From the NCBI GenBank assembly GCA_017513195.1, contig JAFXGM010000024.1, forward strand, positions 62,001-126,000: a DNA stretch of 64,000 bases. Direction: 5' to 3'. This document shows, piece by piece, positions 26,968-35,856 of this stretch. Position 1 is the stretch's first letter. Every line of letters starts with the position of its first letter. The notes under the pieces were generated by a model, which had not been told where the DNA came from, did not search any database, and saw only the letters and a list, made by a program, of their open reading frames with translations. The position numbers and the translations under genes were made by a program. Source of the stretch: Clostridia bacterium. GTDB lineage: Bacteria > Bacillota > Clostridia > Oscillospirales > Acutalibacteraceae.

Positions 26968-27174
26968 ATGAAAGAAGGTTTACATCCTCAGTACGAAAAG
27001 GTAACAATTAAATGTGCTTGTGGTGCCGAATTCGAGACACGCTCAACAAAGAAGGACATCCGTTTGGACATTTGTTCTAAATGTCATCCGTTTTTCACTG
27101 GTAAGCAGAAGTTGGTAGATACCGGCGGACGTGTTGACAGATTTAAAAAGCGTTTCGGTATGGAAGATAAATAA
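26968..27174 (+). CDS. rpmE: 50S ribosomal protein L31
   Basis: 68 residues from ATG 26968; an earlier ATG at 26938 lacks a ribosome site. The four zinc-binding cysteines of the C-plus form are visible in CACG and CSKCHPF. It is the normal size and binds the 50S central protuberance. It has its own promoter and terminator, so it is a single-gene unit. Confidence 0.95.
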   Translation: MKEGLHPQYEKVTIKCACGAEFETRSTKKDIRLDICSKCHPFFTGKQKLVDTGGRVDRFKKRFGMEDK

Positions 27175-27188
27175 TTATTACCGCAATT

Positions 27189-27222
27189 CCGCAATCGGCC
27201 TACGGGTTGATTGCGGCTTTTT
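27189..27222 (+). terminator. intrinsic terminator of rpmE
   Basis: CCGCAATC pairs with GATTGCGG around a 12-base loop, followed by CTTTTTG. Confidence 0.8.
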
Positions 27223-27254
27223 GTTTAAAATATATGTTTTGTGAGGTGAATTAC

Positions 27255-27878
27255 GTGCAGGAATATATAACTATAAAAGATAATTTTACGGCAGAATATG
27301 AGGAAAAGCATTCCCGTTTTATAGCAGTTTGTTTTCACTGTGAAAGTGAACAGCAGGCTAGCGAAATAATTGCCGCTCAAAAAAGCAAATATTGGGATGC
27401 AAGACACAATGTGTATGCCTATCTTTTGCAGGATGGCTCTGCGCGTTTTTCTGATGATGGTGAGCCTCACGGCACGGCAGGTATGCCGATGCTTGATATT
27501 ATAAAGGGTAGCGGTATTACAAACGTATTAGTGGTTGTTACCAGATATTTTGGTGGAATTCTGTTGGGTACCGGTGGTCTAGTTCGCGCATATAGCACCA
27601 GCACACGCGATGCTTTAAGTGGTGCACAAAAGGTTTTGATGTGTAGCTGCATCGAATATAAAATTGAATGCGATTATGGCAATTATGACCGCCTTTTAAG
27701 ACTTATATCCGATTCGGGCGGAATGGTGCAAAATACGGATTTTACCGATAAGATTACTATAAACGTTATGTTTAAAGAGGTTGATAGTAATGCCTTTTTA
27801 GATAAGCTTTGCGAATCTTTTGCATCAAAACTTACGGCAAAACAAGAAAATAAAATATTTTTTCCATTTAATTTGTAA
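27255..27878 (+). CDS. YigZ/IMPACT family protein
   Basis: 207 residues starting at GTG 27255 after GAGGTGAATTAC. The N-terminal IMPACT fold has the family signature WDARHNVYAY, FSDDGEPHGTAGMP and TRYFGGILLGTGGLVRAY; the C-terminal domain is of the ferredoxin-like type (DUF1949). YigZ proteins are conserved and are linked to translation control in eukaryotes; the bacterial role is unclear. Single gene ahead of dgt. Confidence 0.9.
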   Translation: MQEYITIKDNFTAEYEEKHSRFIAVCFHCESEQQASEIIAAQKSKYWDARHNVYAYLLQDGSARFSDDGEPHGTAGMPMLDIIKGSGITNVLVVVTRYFGGILLGTGGLVRAYSTSTRDALSGAQKVLMCSCIEYKIECDYGNYDRLLRLISDSGGMVQNTDFTDKITINVMFKEVDSNAFLDKLCESFASKLTAKQENKIFFPFNL

Positions 27879-27934
27879 AAAATAGAGGATTTTTCGAAAA
27901 AAATTGTAATATATAATCAAGAAGGGGTGATCTT

Positions 27935-28936
27935 ATGGAGAAAATAAGGGTATTAACCGAAAATTTAGAGAAAGAAACACTGTCACCTTATGCTACCTTA
28001 AGCACTGAATCGGTCGGCCGTGAAAAACAGGAAGAAAAGTGTGAGCTTCGAACCGATTTTCAGCGTGACCGTGATAGGATAATACACTGCAAAGCGTTTA
28101 GACGACTAAAACATAAGACACAGGTGTTTTTATCACCCGAGTCAGATCACTACCGCACCAGACTTACCCATACACTTGAGGTAGCGCAGATAGCTCGTAC
28201 CATAGCAAGAGCATTGCGCTTTAATGAGGATTTGACTGAGGCTATTGCACTTGGTCACGACCTTGGTCATACTCCGTTTGGCCACGCAGGCGAACGCGCA
28301 TTGGCAACAATATACCCCGGTGGTTTTACGCACTATGCACAAAGTGTGCGAGTGTGCCGTGTAATAGAAAAAAACGGCAAGGGACTTAACCTTACCCATG
28401 AGGTGCTTGACGGCATTATGAATCATACCAAGGGTGAGTGGCCACACACACCTGAGGGCAAAATAGTCCGCTTTAGCGACCGTATAGCATATATAAATCA
28501 CGATATTGATGACGCTATAACAGCGGGCGTTTTTAGCGAAGAAAGTATTCCAATTGAGTATAGACAGGTTTTGGGCTTTAGAAAAAGCGAGCGTATTAAT
28601 ACACTTGTGAAATCTATTGTAGAAAATACCGAAAAAGACGACGTTAAGATGGACGAGCGCACACAAAAGGCGTATGAAGATTTGCATACCTTTATGTATG
28701 ACAGCGTTTATCTTAATCCTATTGTTAAATTTGAAGAAACCAAGGTTGACGGAATTGTAAGCGGTATATATGATTATCTGCTTAAAAATCCCGACAAGCT
28801 TGATGATGAGTATAAACTAATCCGCGAACGCGAAGGTGTTGAACGTGCGGCGGTGGATTATATTTCGGGTATGACCGACCATTTCGCCGTTTCTATGTAT
28901 TCGGACATTTACATTCCAAAAGAGTGGAAGGTTTAA
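27935..28936 (+). CDS. dgt: deoxyguanosinetriphosphate triphosphohydrolase-like protein
   Basis: 333 residues of the HD superfamily. The ligands are visible: RTRLTHTLEVAQ (His79) and GHDLGHTPFGHAGE (His108-Asp109, His112, His117), with the CKAFRRLKHKTQV N-terminus typical of Dgt. Length is that of the short single-domain group. It would split dGTP (or other dNTP) into nucleoside and triphosphate. It precedes dnaG and rpoD, an order common in clostridia. GAAGGGGTGATCTT gives a strong ribosome site. Confidence 0.92.
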   Translation: MEKIRVLTENLEKETLSPYATLSTESVGREKQEEKCELRTDFQRDRDRIIHCKAFRRLKHKTQVFLSPESDHYRTRLTHTLEVAQIARTIARALRFNEDLTEAIALGHDLGHTPFGHAGERALATIYPGGFTHYAQSVRVCRVIEKNGKGLNLTHEVLDGIMNHTKGEWPHTPEGKIVRFSDRIAYINHDIDDAITAGVFSEESIPIEYRQVLGFRKSERINTLVKSIVENTEKDDVKMDERTQKAYEDLHTFMYDSVYLNPIVKFEETKVDGIVSGIYDYLLKNPDKLDDEYKLIREREGVERAAVDYISGMTDHFAVSMYSDIYIPKEWKV

Positions 28937-28997
28937 TGTACTGATTTTGGTGCAATCTATATGATATAAAGTATTACGAAAGGAGAGTGCAAATTGT

Positions 28998-30770
28998 ATG
29001 GCAATACCTGAAGAAATTATTAATGAAATTAAATACCGAAATGATATTGAATCGGTTATGGCGCCGTATATTGACCTTAAAAGACGTGGCAAAAATCTTG
29101 TGGGTCTTTGTCCTTTTCATAATGAAAAAACACCCTCCTTTACGGTGTACCCTGAAAACGGGTCGTTTTATTGCTTTGGTTGCGGTGTAGGCGGTGACGT
29201 GTTTAGCTTTGTGCGTCAGATAGAAAATCTTGATTATATTGATGCTGTAAAGCTGCTTGCAGAACGCAGTGGTGTTACCATTCCGCAAGATGGCTACGAC
29301 GATTCAATGCAAAAACTTAAGAACACGATATATGAAATAAATCGCGAAACAGCAAGGTTTTATCATACATACTTAATGTCGCCGGATGGCAAATGGGCGC
29401 TTGATTATCTAACGGGCAGAGGTTTATCGATAGATACGATAAAGCATTTTGGCCTTGGTGCTGCTCCTGATAGTTGGGACAGCCTCATAAAGCACTTAAA
29501 GGGACTAGGGTACAGCATTGCCGATATGATTCAGGCAAATGTGGTTGGCAAAAGCCAACGTGGTACTTACTATGACCGCTTTAGAAAGCGCGTTATGTAT
29601 CCTATAATTAATATTCGTGGTAAGGTTATTGGCTTTAGTGGACGAGCTATGCCGGGTGAAGATAAAATGGGTGGCAAGTACGTTAATACGTCTGATACGC
29701 CTGTTTACAAAAAAAGTGAAAACCTTTTTGGTATGAACTTTGCCAAAAATCACTGTGACGAACAGATTATTTTGGTAGAAGGAAATATGGACGTTATAAC
29801 GCTTCACCAAGCGGGCTTTGAAAACGCGGTAGCGGCTCTTGGCACCTCGTTTACCGATGACCAAGCAAAACTGTTATCGAGATATACGAAAGAAATTGTG
29901 CTTATAATGGACTCGGATGCTGCCGGCCAAAAAGCGGCGCGAAGAGCCGGTGAAATATTGCAAAATACCGGTCTTGAAATAAGGGTGGTTGTACTGCCCG
30001 ACGGCAAAGACCCTGATGAATATATCAAAAAGCAAGGCGCGGCACGATTTAGGGCATTGCTTGACGGCGCTGTGAGCGAAATAGAATATAAGCTGCTTAC
30101 AGCGGTTGAGGGTATTGACACTTCAAGCAGTGACGGTAAGCTGCAATATCTGTCTCGCGCAGCGGTAATAATTGCCGAATCTAGTGATGTTATGACACGT
30201 GACCTTTATATAGGTAAGCTTTCCGATAAGTATGGCGTATCGCGTACTGCACTTGAAAGCAAGATTAACGACATTAGAAAACAAAAATTCAAGCAGCGTG
30301 AAAAACGTGAGTTTGACGAAATTTTACATCCAAAATTCAGCAAAACCGACGTTAATCCTGAAAAACGTATGTATCCCGCGGCAGTAGCGGCAGAAGAAAC
30401 GGTTATTGCAATACTGTTGCAACATCCCGATTTTTATGAAACCGCTTGCGAAAGATTAAAGCCCCACGATATGATAAGCGTGATTAACCGTCGCATATAT
30501 AAATCGTTGTGCGAATGTATAGCAGCAGGAAGACATCCTGATTTATCATATTTTGGCGAAATGCTAAATCAAGCCGAAATGGGATATTTGGCATCGCTTG
30601 CCAATAGCGAAAAAGGTGATAAAAACGCCCTTATTGTATTAAAAGATAGTATCAAGGTAATATTAGATGAGGGTGTAAGAATCAAATCGAGCGACACAAA
30701 AAATATGTCGGTTGATGATTGGGCAAATAATTTACAAAAAATAATAGATGCAAAGAAAAAGGGGAAATAA
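28998..30770 (+). CDS. dnaG: DNA primase
   Basis: 590 residues. The CHC2 zinc finger has Cys38, His41, Cys59 and Cys62 ([13 protein letters not shown] and FYCFGCG), followed by the RNA polymerase-like core, a TOPRIM domain ([17 protein letters not shown] and [13 protein letters not shown]), and a helicase-binding C-terminal region. It makes the RNA primers at replication forks. It starts 61 bases after dgt, and its stop lies two bases before the rpoD start, so it is in the macromolecular-synthesis-type operon. Confidence 0.96.
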   Translation: MAIPEEIINEIKYRNDIESVMAPYIDLKRRGKNLVGLCPFHNEKTPSFTVYPENGSFYCFGCGVGGDVFSFVRQIENLDYIDAVKLLAERSGVTIPQDGYDDSMQKLKNTIYEINRETARFYHTYLMSPDGKWALDYLTGRGLSIDTIKHFGLGAAPDSWDSLIKHLKGLGYSIADMIQANVVGKSQRGTYYDRFRKRVMYPIINIRGKVIGFSGRAMPGEDKMGGKYVNTSDTPVYKKSENLFGMNFAKNHCDEQIILVEGNMDVITLHQAGFENAVAALGTSFTDDQAKLLSRYTKEIVLIMDSDAAGQKAARRAGEILQNTGLEIRVVVLPDGKDPDEYIKKQGAARFRALLDGAVSEIEYKLLTAVEGIDTSSSDGKLQYLSRAAVIIAESSDVMTRDLYIGKLSDKYGVSRTALESKINDIRKQKFKQREKREFDEILHPKFSKTDVNPEKRMYPAAVAAEETVIAILLQHPDFYETACERLKPHDMISVINRRIYKSLCECIAAGRHPDLSYFGEMLNQAEMGYLASLANSEKGDKNALIVLKDSIKVILDEGVRIKSSDTKNMSVDDWANNLQKIIDAKKKGK

Positions 30771-30772
30771 AA

Positions 30773-31843
30773 ATGGCTGACAACAAAGCAAAACAACCAA
30801 CCGCAGAAGAACTTGAAAGACAGGCTGACGCGCTTTTGGAAGAAGACGAAAAAAGAGAAACTATTGATGATATTGAGGCAGCGCCCGATGATATAGAAAG
30901 CTTACTTTCTGACCCGGACGTGTTAGAACGCGATTTTGATGAAGAACCTACCGAGGACGAGCTTAAGCTTGAAGAAGTTGATCTTGATAATCTTGACGAC
31001 GACACAGCGCTTGAAAATATGTCACTTGACGACCCTGTAAAGGTATATCTTCGTGAAATTGGTCGCGTGCCGCTTCTTACTTCAAAAGAGGAGGTTGAGC
31101 TTGCTGTAAAAATTACAGAAGGTGACGAATATGCTAAAAAGCGTCTTACCGAAGCAAACCTACGTCTTGTTGTAAGTATCGCAAAAAAATATGTTGGCCG
31201 TGGTATGTATTTCCTCGACCTTATTCAAGAGGGTAATGTTGGCCTTATTAAAGCGGTTGATAAATTTGACCATACAAAAGGCTTTAAATTCTCGACATAC
31301 GCTACTTGGTGGATTCGTCAGGCAATTACCCGTGCAATAGCTGACCAGGCAAGAACTATTCGTATTCCTGTTCATATGGTTGAAACCATCAATCGTCTTA
31401 AAAAGGTACAAAGTCAGTTGCTTCACGAAAACGGATATGAGCCAAGTGAAGAGCTTATTGCAGAAAAGATGGACCTTACCGTTGAGCGTGTACGCGAGAT
31501 TATGCGTGTAGCGCAAGAACCTGTTTCTATGGAAACACCAATAGGTCCTGAGGAAGATTCTCGTCTTATGGACTTTATTCGCGATGAGGATGCATTGGCT
31601 CCTGATGATGCCGCACTTAAAACAATTACAAACGAAGATATTGACGCTGTTTTGCACACACTTTCTCCTCGTGAGGAATCGGTTATTCGTCTTCGTTTTG
31701 GTCTTAAAGACGGCAGATGTCATACTCTTGAAGAGGTTGGCACCGAGTTTAACGTTACCCGTGAGCGTATACGTCAGATAGAGGCAAAGGCACTTCGCAA
31801 GCTTCGCCACCCCGTAAGAAGCAATAAGTTTAAGGAAAGATAA
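30773..31843 (+). CDS. rpoD: housekeeping sigma factor SigA/RpoD
   Basis: 356 residues, the size of a Gram-positive sigma-A. An acidic region 1.1-like N-terminus (about 1-80) precedes region 1.2 ([17 protein letters not shown]), region 2 ([35 protein letters not shown]), region 3 and region 4 ([34 protein letters not shown]). It gives the core polymerase its -10/-35 specificity, which matches the promoters seen here. It starts two bases after dnaG. Confidence 0.97.
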   Translation: MADNKAKQPTAEELERQADALLEEDEKRETIDDIEAAPDDIESLLSDPDVLERDFDEEPTEDELKLEEVDLDNLDDDTALENMSLDDPVKVYLREIGRVPLLTSKEEVELAVKITEGDEYAKKRLTEANLRLVVSIAKKYVGRGMYFLDLIQEGNVGLIKAVDKFDHTKGFKFSTYATWWIRQAITRAIADQARTIRIPVHMVETINRLKKVQSQLLHENGYEPSEELIAEKMDLTVERVREIMRVAQEPVSMETPIGPEEDSRLMDFIRDEDALAPDDAALKTITNEDIDAVLHTLSPREESVIRLRFGLKDGRCHTLEEVGTEFNVTRERIRQIEAKALRKLRHPVRSNKFKER

Positions 31844-31855
31844 GGAATAATAGCA

Positions 31856-32107
31856 ATGAAATTCACATATAAAACAAATGGGGTTTGTTCGCGCAGTATT
31901 GATATTGAGATTGACAACAATGTTATTGAGTCTGTTTCTTTCTATGGCGGTTGCAATGGTAACTTAAAGGGTATTGCGGAGCTTGTTAAGGGAATGAATA
32001 TTGATGACGTTATTGAGCGTCTTGAAGACATAAAGTGTGGATTTAAAAATACGTCTTGTCCGGCTCAGTTAGCAAAAGCGCTAAAGGAGTATAAAGACGG
32101 ACAGTAA
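31856..32107 (+). CDS. TSCPD domain-containing protein (TIGR03905 family)
   Basis: 83 residues. NTSCPAQLAKAL near the C-terminus is the TSCPD motif of a small family of unknown function, also found as the C-terminal segment of class II ribonucleotide reductases. GVCSRSI and GGCNGN hold further cysteines, so metal binding is likely. It lies 12 bases after rpoD and 16 before the next gene, in the same transcript. Confidence 0.85.
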   Translation: MKFTYKTNGVCSRSIDIEIDNNVIESVSFYGGCNGNLKGIAELVKGMNIDDVIERLEDIKCGFKNTSCPAQLAKALKEYKDGQ

Positions 32108-32123
32108 AGATAGGGTGATAAAA

Positions 32124-32666
32124 GTGTTGACAGATGATTTAGATGTAAAAATTGCGGGTGATAAGCCGTCAGAGGACGTGCGTCGCAATAAGAATACGCC
32201 TGCACAAAGCTCGTCTGTAACCTCCGAACAAAAAAAGGCTGCCAAGGAAGTTGGTAAATTAGTTGCACAAAGCTTTATTCGCGATGCCGAAACCGAGGTT
32301 GACGAGGAATTTCGCGATTATGATATGATTGTACAAAGACGGTTGCTGCTTTCATTTGCTGCAACGGCAGGCTTTGAGCAGTATATAGGCGATGATACAC
32401 TTGACGGTATTGCACAAAAAAGCTTTCTTGACACACTTAATAAGCATAGTGCAGAGCTTTATAAAACGTCGAGTGATACGGGCGCGTTTTCCTTTTACTA
32501 TCTCGCGTTTCGTAGAGGCAGCGAGGTTGAGCGTCGCATAGGTCAAACCTTTGCAATGCTTTGCTTGCACGATGGCGATCCAATATTCCAAGAATTAGGT
32601 GAAGCGCTTTACTGCTGGTTTTTATCGGTAGTTCGCAAAGCAGTTGCAGAATGTTTTAATAAATAA
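32124..32666 (+). CDS. hypothetical protein
   Basis: 180 residues starting at GTG 32124, with AGGGTGATAAAA before it; the GTG at 32115 would overlap the ribosome site. A charged, probably unstructured N-terminus (about 1-50) precedes a mostly helical domain (residues about 55-175) with several aromatic residues (YDMIVQRRLLLSFAATAGFEQYIG, SFYYLAFRRG, LYCWFLSVVRKAVAE). No signal peptide or membrane segment. It closes the rpoD operon. I do not recognise the family. Confidence 0.7.
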   Translation: MLTDDLDVKIAGDKPSEDVRRNKNTPAQSSSVTSEQKKAAKEVGKLVAQSFIRDAETEVDEEFRDYDMIVQRRLLLSFAATAGFEQYIGDDTLDGIAQKSFLDTLNKHSAELYKTSSDTGAFSFYYLAFRRGSEVERRIGQTFAMLCLHDGDPIFQELGEALYCWFLSVVRKAVAECFNK

Positions 32667-32671
32667 AAAAG

Positions 32672-32704
32672 AGGGTTTTGGAGTACTCCAAAACCCTTTT
32701 GTTT
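32672..32704. terminator. bidirectional terminator
   Basis: A perfect 26-bp palindrome (13-bp stem, AGGGTTTTGGAGT) sits six bases after the stop at 32666, with TTTTG after it and an A run before it that becomes a T run on the minus strand. Confidence 0.85.
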
Positions 32705-32807
32705 ACTTTTTGTTATCGTATTTATTATCGTTTTTATTGTTGTCATTTTTATTTTGATTGTTTTTATTGTCGTTTTTGTTCTGGTTTTTGTTCTTGTTGT
32801 CGTTCAC
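32703..32807 (-). CDS. possible 34-residue Asn/Lys-rich peptide
   Basis: A GTG start at 32807 has GGGGTGA about six bases before it. The frame encodes VNDNKNKNQNK then 23 more residues made almost only of Asn, Lys, Asp and Gln, ending NKYDNKK and a TAA at 32703. Such low-complexity Asn/Lys peptides occur in spore-forming clostridia, and may be disordered spore or stress proteins. The apparent ribosome site falls in the tatD terminator hairpin, so translation is uncertain. Confidence 0.35.
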   Translation of the reverse strand: MNDNKNKNQNKNDNKNNQNKNDNNKNDNKYDNKK

Positions 32808-32855
32808 AAAAATCACCCCGCTTTCAGTAGTATTATTTACTGATTACGGGGTGAT
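32808..32855 (-). terminator. terminator of tatD
   Basis: ATCACCCCG (32812-32820) pairs with CGGGGTGAT (32847-32855), with an inner TCAGTA/TACTGA stem. On the minus strand it follows the tatD stop and is followed by TTTTT. Confidence 0.7.
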
Positions 32856-32861
32856 TATTCG

Positions 32862-33644
32862 TTATTTGATTAGGAACAAATTTTTAGCATTTTTAGCGGT
32901 TAAATTTAAAATTTGTTGGGTTGTTGTACCGCGTATTTCGGCAATTTTTTGAGCGGTATATTTTATCATTCCGGAATGACACAGCTTGCCGCGATATGGC
33001 ACGGGAGCAAGGTAGGGACAATCGGTTTCAACAAGTAACAACTCGTCTGGAATAATTTTTACCACGTCGGGTAATTTTTTTGCGTTATTAAAGGTAACAA
33101 CACCGCCAACACCGATATACATACCAAGCTTGATAATTTCCTCTGCCATTTCAACACTGCCCGAATAGCAGTGTACAACGCCTTTTGGTTTATACTTTTT
33201 AAGAATTTCGAGTGTATCGCCGTGAGCGTCGCGATCGTGGACAAGTATTGGTAAATCGAGTTCTTTAGCAAGCAAAATTTGTCGCTCGAAAATCTCAATT
33301 TGCTGAGGTTTGTTATCGTCTACCCAATAATAGTCAAGACCAATTTCACCGATGGCTACGCACTTTGGGTGGGTGGCGAGCGACCTTATTTGCTCGATGG
33401 TAGTACCCGAGTCAATATTGCTTGGGTGAATACCAACGGCGGCATATACAAAGTCATTTTGTTCTGCCATTTTAAGCGCTCTTTTAGATGATGCTTCGTC
33501 GCAACCGCAACTTACAATGCCGCACACACCGTTTTGATGCATTTCATGGAATAACTCGTCACGAATACTGTCAAAACGCTCGTCGTCATAATGCGCGTGA
33601 GTGTCAAAAATAGGGTATGAGTTTATTAAATCGTCGCTATACAT
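32862..33644 (-). CDS. tatD: TatD family metal-dependent hydrolase
   Basis: 260 residues from the ATG at 33644, which shares its A with the TAA of metG (TAATG); an ATG at 33659 would add five residues and overlaps metG. The TatD barrel shows IFDTHAHYDD (HxH), VAIGEIGLDYYW, LDLPILVHDRDAH, VHCYSGSV and VETDCPYLAP, all the metal ligands. TatD proteins are Mg-dependent 3'-exonucleases/DNases involved in DNA repair. Translation is coupled with metG, an arrangement seen in many Firmicutes. Confidence 0.9.
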   Translation of the reverse strand: MYSDDLINSYPIFDTHAHYDDERFDSIRDELFHEMHQNGVCGIVSCGCDEASSKRALKMAEQNDFVYAAVGIHPSNIDSGTTIEQIRSLATHPKCVAIGEIGLDYYWVDDNKPQQIEIFERQILLAKELDLPILVHDRDAHGDTLEILKKYKPKGVVHCYSGSVEMAEEIIKLGMYIGVGGVVTFNNAKKLPDVVKIIPDELLLVETDCPYLAPVPYRGKLCHSGMIKYTAQKIAEIRGTTTQQILNLTAKNAKNLFLIK

Positions 33645-35569
33645 TATCTGATTTTGCATCCTTCGGGAATATTATCAACAAATATTACCTTAACATCGTC
33701 GTTGGGGCAGTCGGCCGCCAAAATCATACCGTTTGACTCTACACCGCAAAGTATAGCAGGCTTAAGATTTGATACAACAATAACGTTGTGACCTATAAGC
33801 TCATCAGGGGTATAATATTTTGCAATACCCGATGCTACTGTACGGAGCTTTCCGCTACCGTCGTTAAGTGTGAGTTTTAAGAGCTTCTTTGCTTTTGGAA
33901 TTGGTTCGCAAGCCACAATTTTGGCAGTTGTAAGCTCTACCTTTGCAAAATCGTCGATTGATATTTCGGGAAGTTTTACGATGTTTGCAGCCTTTTCTGC
34001 CTCGGCTGCCTTTTTTGCCTGTTCAGCAGCGATTTCTTCAAGCACCTTTGGCATATCAATACGCGCAAAAAGCGGAGTTGCTTCGCCAACGGTAAATTCA
34101 TTTACCTTGCCAAAGTCAAGTTCTTTACAATCACTGTTGATTTGTGCGGCAATGCTCTTACAGCTTGACGGAATAACGGGAGTGAGCATAATCGAGAGTA
34201 AGCGTATACCTTCAAGTAAGTTGTAAAGTACGTCGTTAAGACGGGGGAGAGTGCTTTCGTCCTTTGCAAGCACCCAAGGTGTTGTTTCATCAATGTATTT
34301 GTTTAAGCGCTTTGCAAAGTTCATTACGCATTCACATGCATCTGCGTTGCGGTAAGCGTCCATAAGTGAATAATACTTTTGAATTGTATCATTAGCTACT
34401 GCAATAAGTTCGTTGTCTAGTTCTTCACGTGTGCTTGGTGCAGTTACCTTGCCGCCAAAATACTTGTTGGTCATAGCAACAGTACGGTTTACGAGGTTGC
34501 CGAGTGTGTTTGCAAGGTCAGCGTTAAACTTTGTAATAAAGCTTTCATAAGTTATTGTACCGTCTTGTGTAAACGGAATTTCTGAAAGTAGGTAGTAACG
34601 AACTGCATCTATGCCGAAACGAGCGGCAAGCTCGTCAGCATAAATAACGTTGCCCTTTGATTTGGACATTTTATCGTCGCCTACAAGCACCCACGGGTGA
34701 CCGAGCACCTGCTTTGGTAGCGGTTCACCTAAAGCCATCAAAATAATTGGCCAGTAAATTGTGTGGAAACGAACAATATCTTTACCAATTACATGCAAAT
34801 CGGCAGGCCAAAGCTTTTCATATTGTTCACTGCTTCCGTCGGGGTTGTAGCCAACACCTGTGATATAGTTAGAGAGTGCGTCTATCCAAACATAAATTAC
34901 GTGTTTGTCATCAAAGCTTACGGGCACGCCCCACTTAAATGATGAACGTGATACGCAAAGGTCTTGAAGACCCGGCTTTATAAAGTTGTTGAGCATTTCG
35001 TTTTTACGGGATTCCGGCTTTATAAAGTCGGAATTCTGCTCGTAATATTCAACCAATTTGTCTTGATATTTTGAAAGGCGCAAAAAATAAGCTTCTTCTT
35101 TAGAGTCGATAACCTCACGACCACAGTCAGGGCATTTGCCGTCTACAAGCTGACTTTCGGTATAGAAGGACTCGCAAGGAACGCAGTATTTACCTTCATA
35201 AGTGCTTTTGTAAATATCACCTTGGTCGTATAGCTTTTTAAATATCTTTTGAACCGCGTCCTCGTGATAGTCGTCGGTTGTACGGATAAACTTGTCATAG
35301 CAGGTATCAAGTGAGTCCCAAACTGCCTTAATATTAGCAGCAGCATTGTCAACAAATTCTTTAGGACTGATGCCGTCAGCCTTTGCATATTCTTCAATCT
35401 TTTGACCGTGCTCGTCAGAGCCTGTCATAAGATATACATCAAAGCCCATCATCTTTTTGTAACGGGCAATCATATCGGCAAGCACTATATCATATGCGTT
35501 GCCTATATGCGGCTTACGGGATGCGTAAGCAATGGCAGTTGTGATGTAAAATTTTTGTTTGTTATCCAT
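33644..35569 (-). CDS. metG: methionyl-tRNA synthetase
   Basis: 641 residues. The HIGH-type motif is PHIGNAYD near residue 21, the zinc cysteines are in CVPCESFYT and CPDCGRE (CxxC twice), and the KMSKS motif is DDKMSKSKGN near residue 300. A C-terminal tRNA-binding (OB-fold) domain, about 535-641, starts at ISIDDFAKVELTTAKIVA. It charges initiator and elongator tRNA-Met. AGGAGGAATAAATT is the ribosome site; it directly abuts the inverted-repeat element upstream, so the 5' leader and promoter must come from that element. Confidence 0.97.
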   Translation of the reverse strand: MDNKQKFYITTAIAYASRKPHIGNAYDIVLADMIARYKKMMGFDVYLMTGSDEHGQKIEEYAKADGISPKEFVDNAAANIKAVWDSLDTCYDKFIRTTDDYHEDAVQKIFKKLYDQGDIYKSTYEGKYCVPCESFYTESQLVDGKCPDCGREVIDSKEEAYFLRLSKYQDKLVEYYEQNSDFIKPESRKNEMLNNFIKPGLQDLCVSRSSFKWGVPVSFDDKHVIYVWIDALSNYITGVGYNPDGSSEQYEKLWPADLHVIGKDIVRFHTIYWPIILMALGEPLPKQVLGHPWVLVGDDKMSKSKGNVIYADELAARFGIDAVRYYLLSEIPFTQDGTITYESFITKFNADLANTLGNLVNRTVAMTNKYFGGKVTAPSTREELDNELIAVANDTIQKYYSLMDAYRNADACECVMNFAKRLNKYIDETTPWVLAKDESTLPRLNDVLYNLLEGIRLLSIMLTPVIPSSCKSIAAQINSDCKELDFGKVNEFTVGEATPLFARIDMPKVLEEIAAEQAKKAAEAEKAANIVKLPEISIDDFAKVELTTAKIVACEPIPKAKKLLKLTLNDGSGKLRTVASGIAKYYTPDELIGHNVIVVSNLKPAILCGVESNGMILAADCPNDDVKVIFVDNIPEGCKIR

Positions 35570-35582
35570 AATTTATTCCTCC

Positions 35583-35856
35583 TAGGCTGACGGGTGTCGA
35601 ACCGGTTATGGTTTCGAACGCTGCCTTTTGTTGATTATTGTATTCATATTTGTAAAACGGTAGCCTTACTGTAAATTTTACGATTTGCCTTTCGCAAAAG
35701 GCGGATGTGAGAAACTCTTTGACCTGCCAATTAATAATTTTTTGGGAGGGCGAAGCCGAAGAGGGCAGTAATACTGGCGTATTACAAACGATGAGGCAAG
35801 AAAAAACATAAAATTATTATTTGTCAGGCATGACGGGTTTGATACCCATCAGCCTA
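35583..35856. repeat. 274-bp element with imperfect 22-bp terminal inverted repeats
   Basis: TAGGCTGACGGGTGTCGAAC at the left end (35583) matches the complement of the right end (35835-35856, ...CCCATCAGCCTA) at 18 of 22 positions. Inside is a second inverted repeat (about 35720-35742 with 35811-35829), a GTAATAC-TGGC-GTATTAC hairpin and a GCCTTT/AAAGGC hairpin. No reading frame fills it. Its left end meets the metG ribosome site and its right end supplies the TAG stop of the neighbouring gene. It may be a miniature inverted-repeat element or a structured leader RNA. No target duplication is evident. Confidence 0.5.

Noticed and set aside
32758..32952. Plus-strand hydrophobic frame of 64 codons opposite the Asn/Lys peptide
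   Set aside because: It is the complement of the repetitive AAC/AAA codons and so codes only Phe, Leu and Val; it lacks a ribosome site and crosses the tatD terminator.
35585..35855. A tRNA or tmRNA, suggested by T-arm-like sequence near both ends of the metG leader element
   Set aside because: The ends pair as one inverted repeat, there is no anticodon arm or tag frame, and no CCA; better explained as a repeat or leader RNA.
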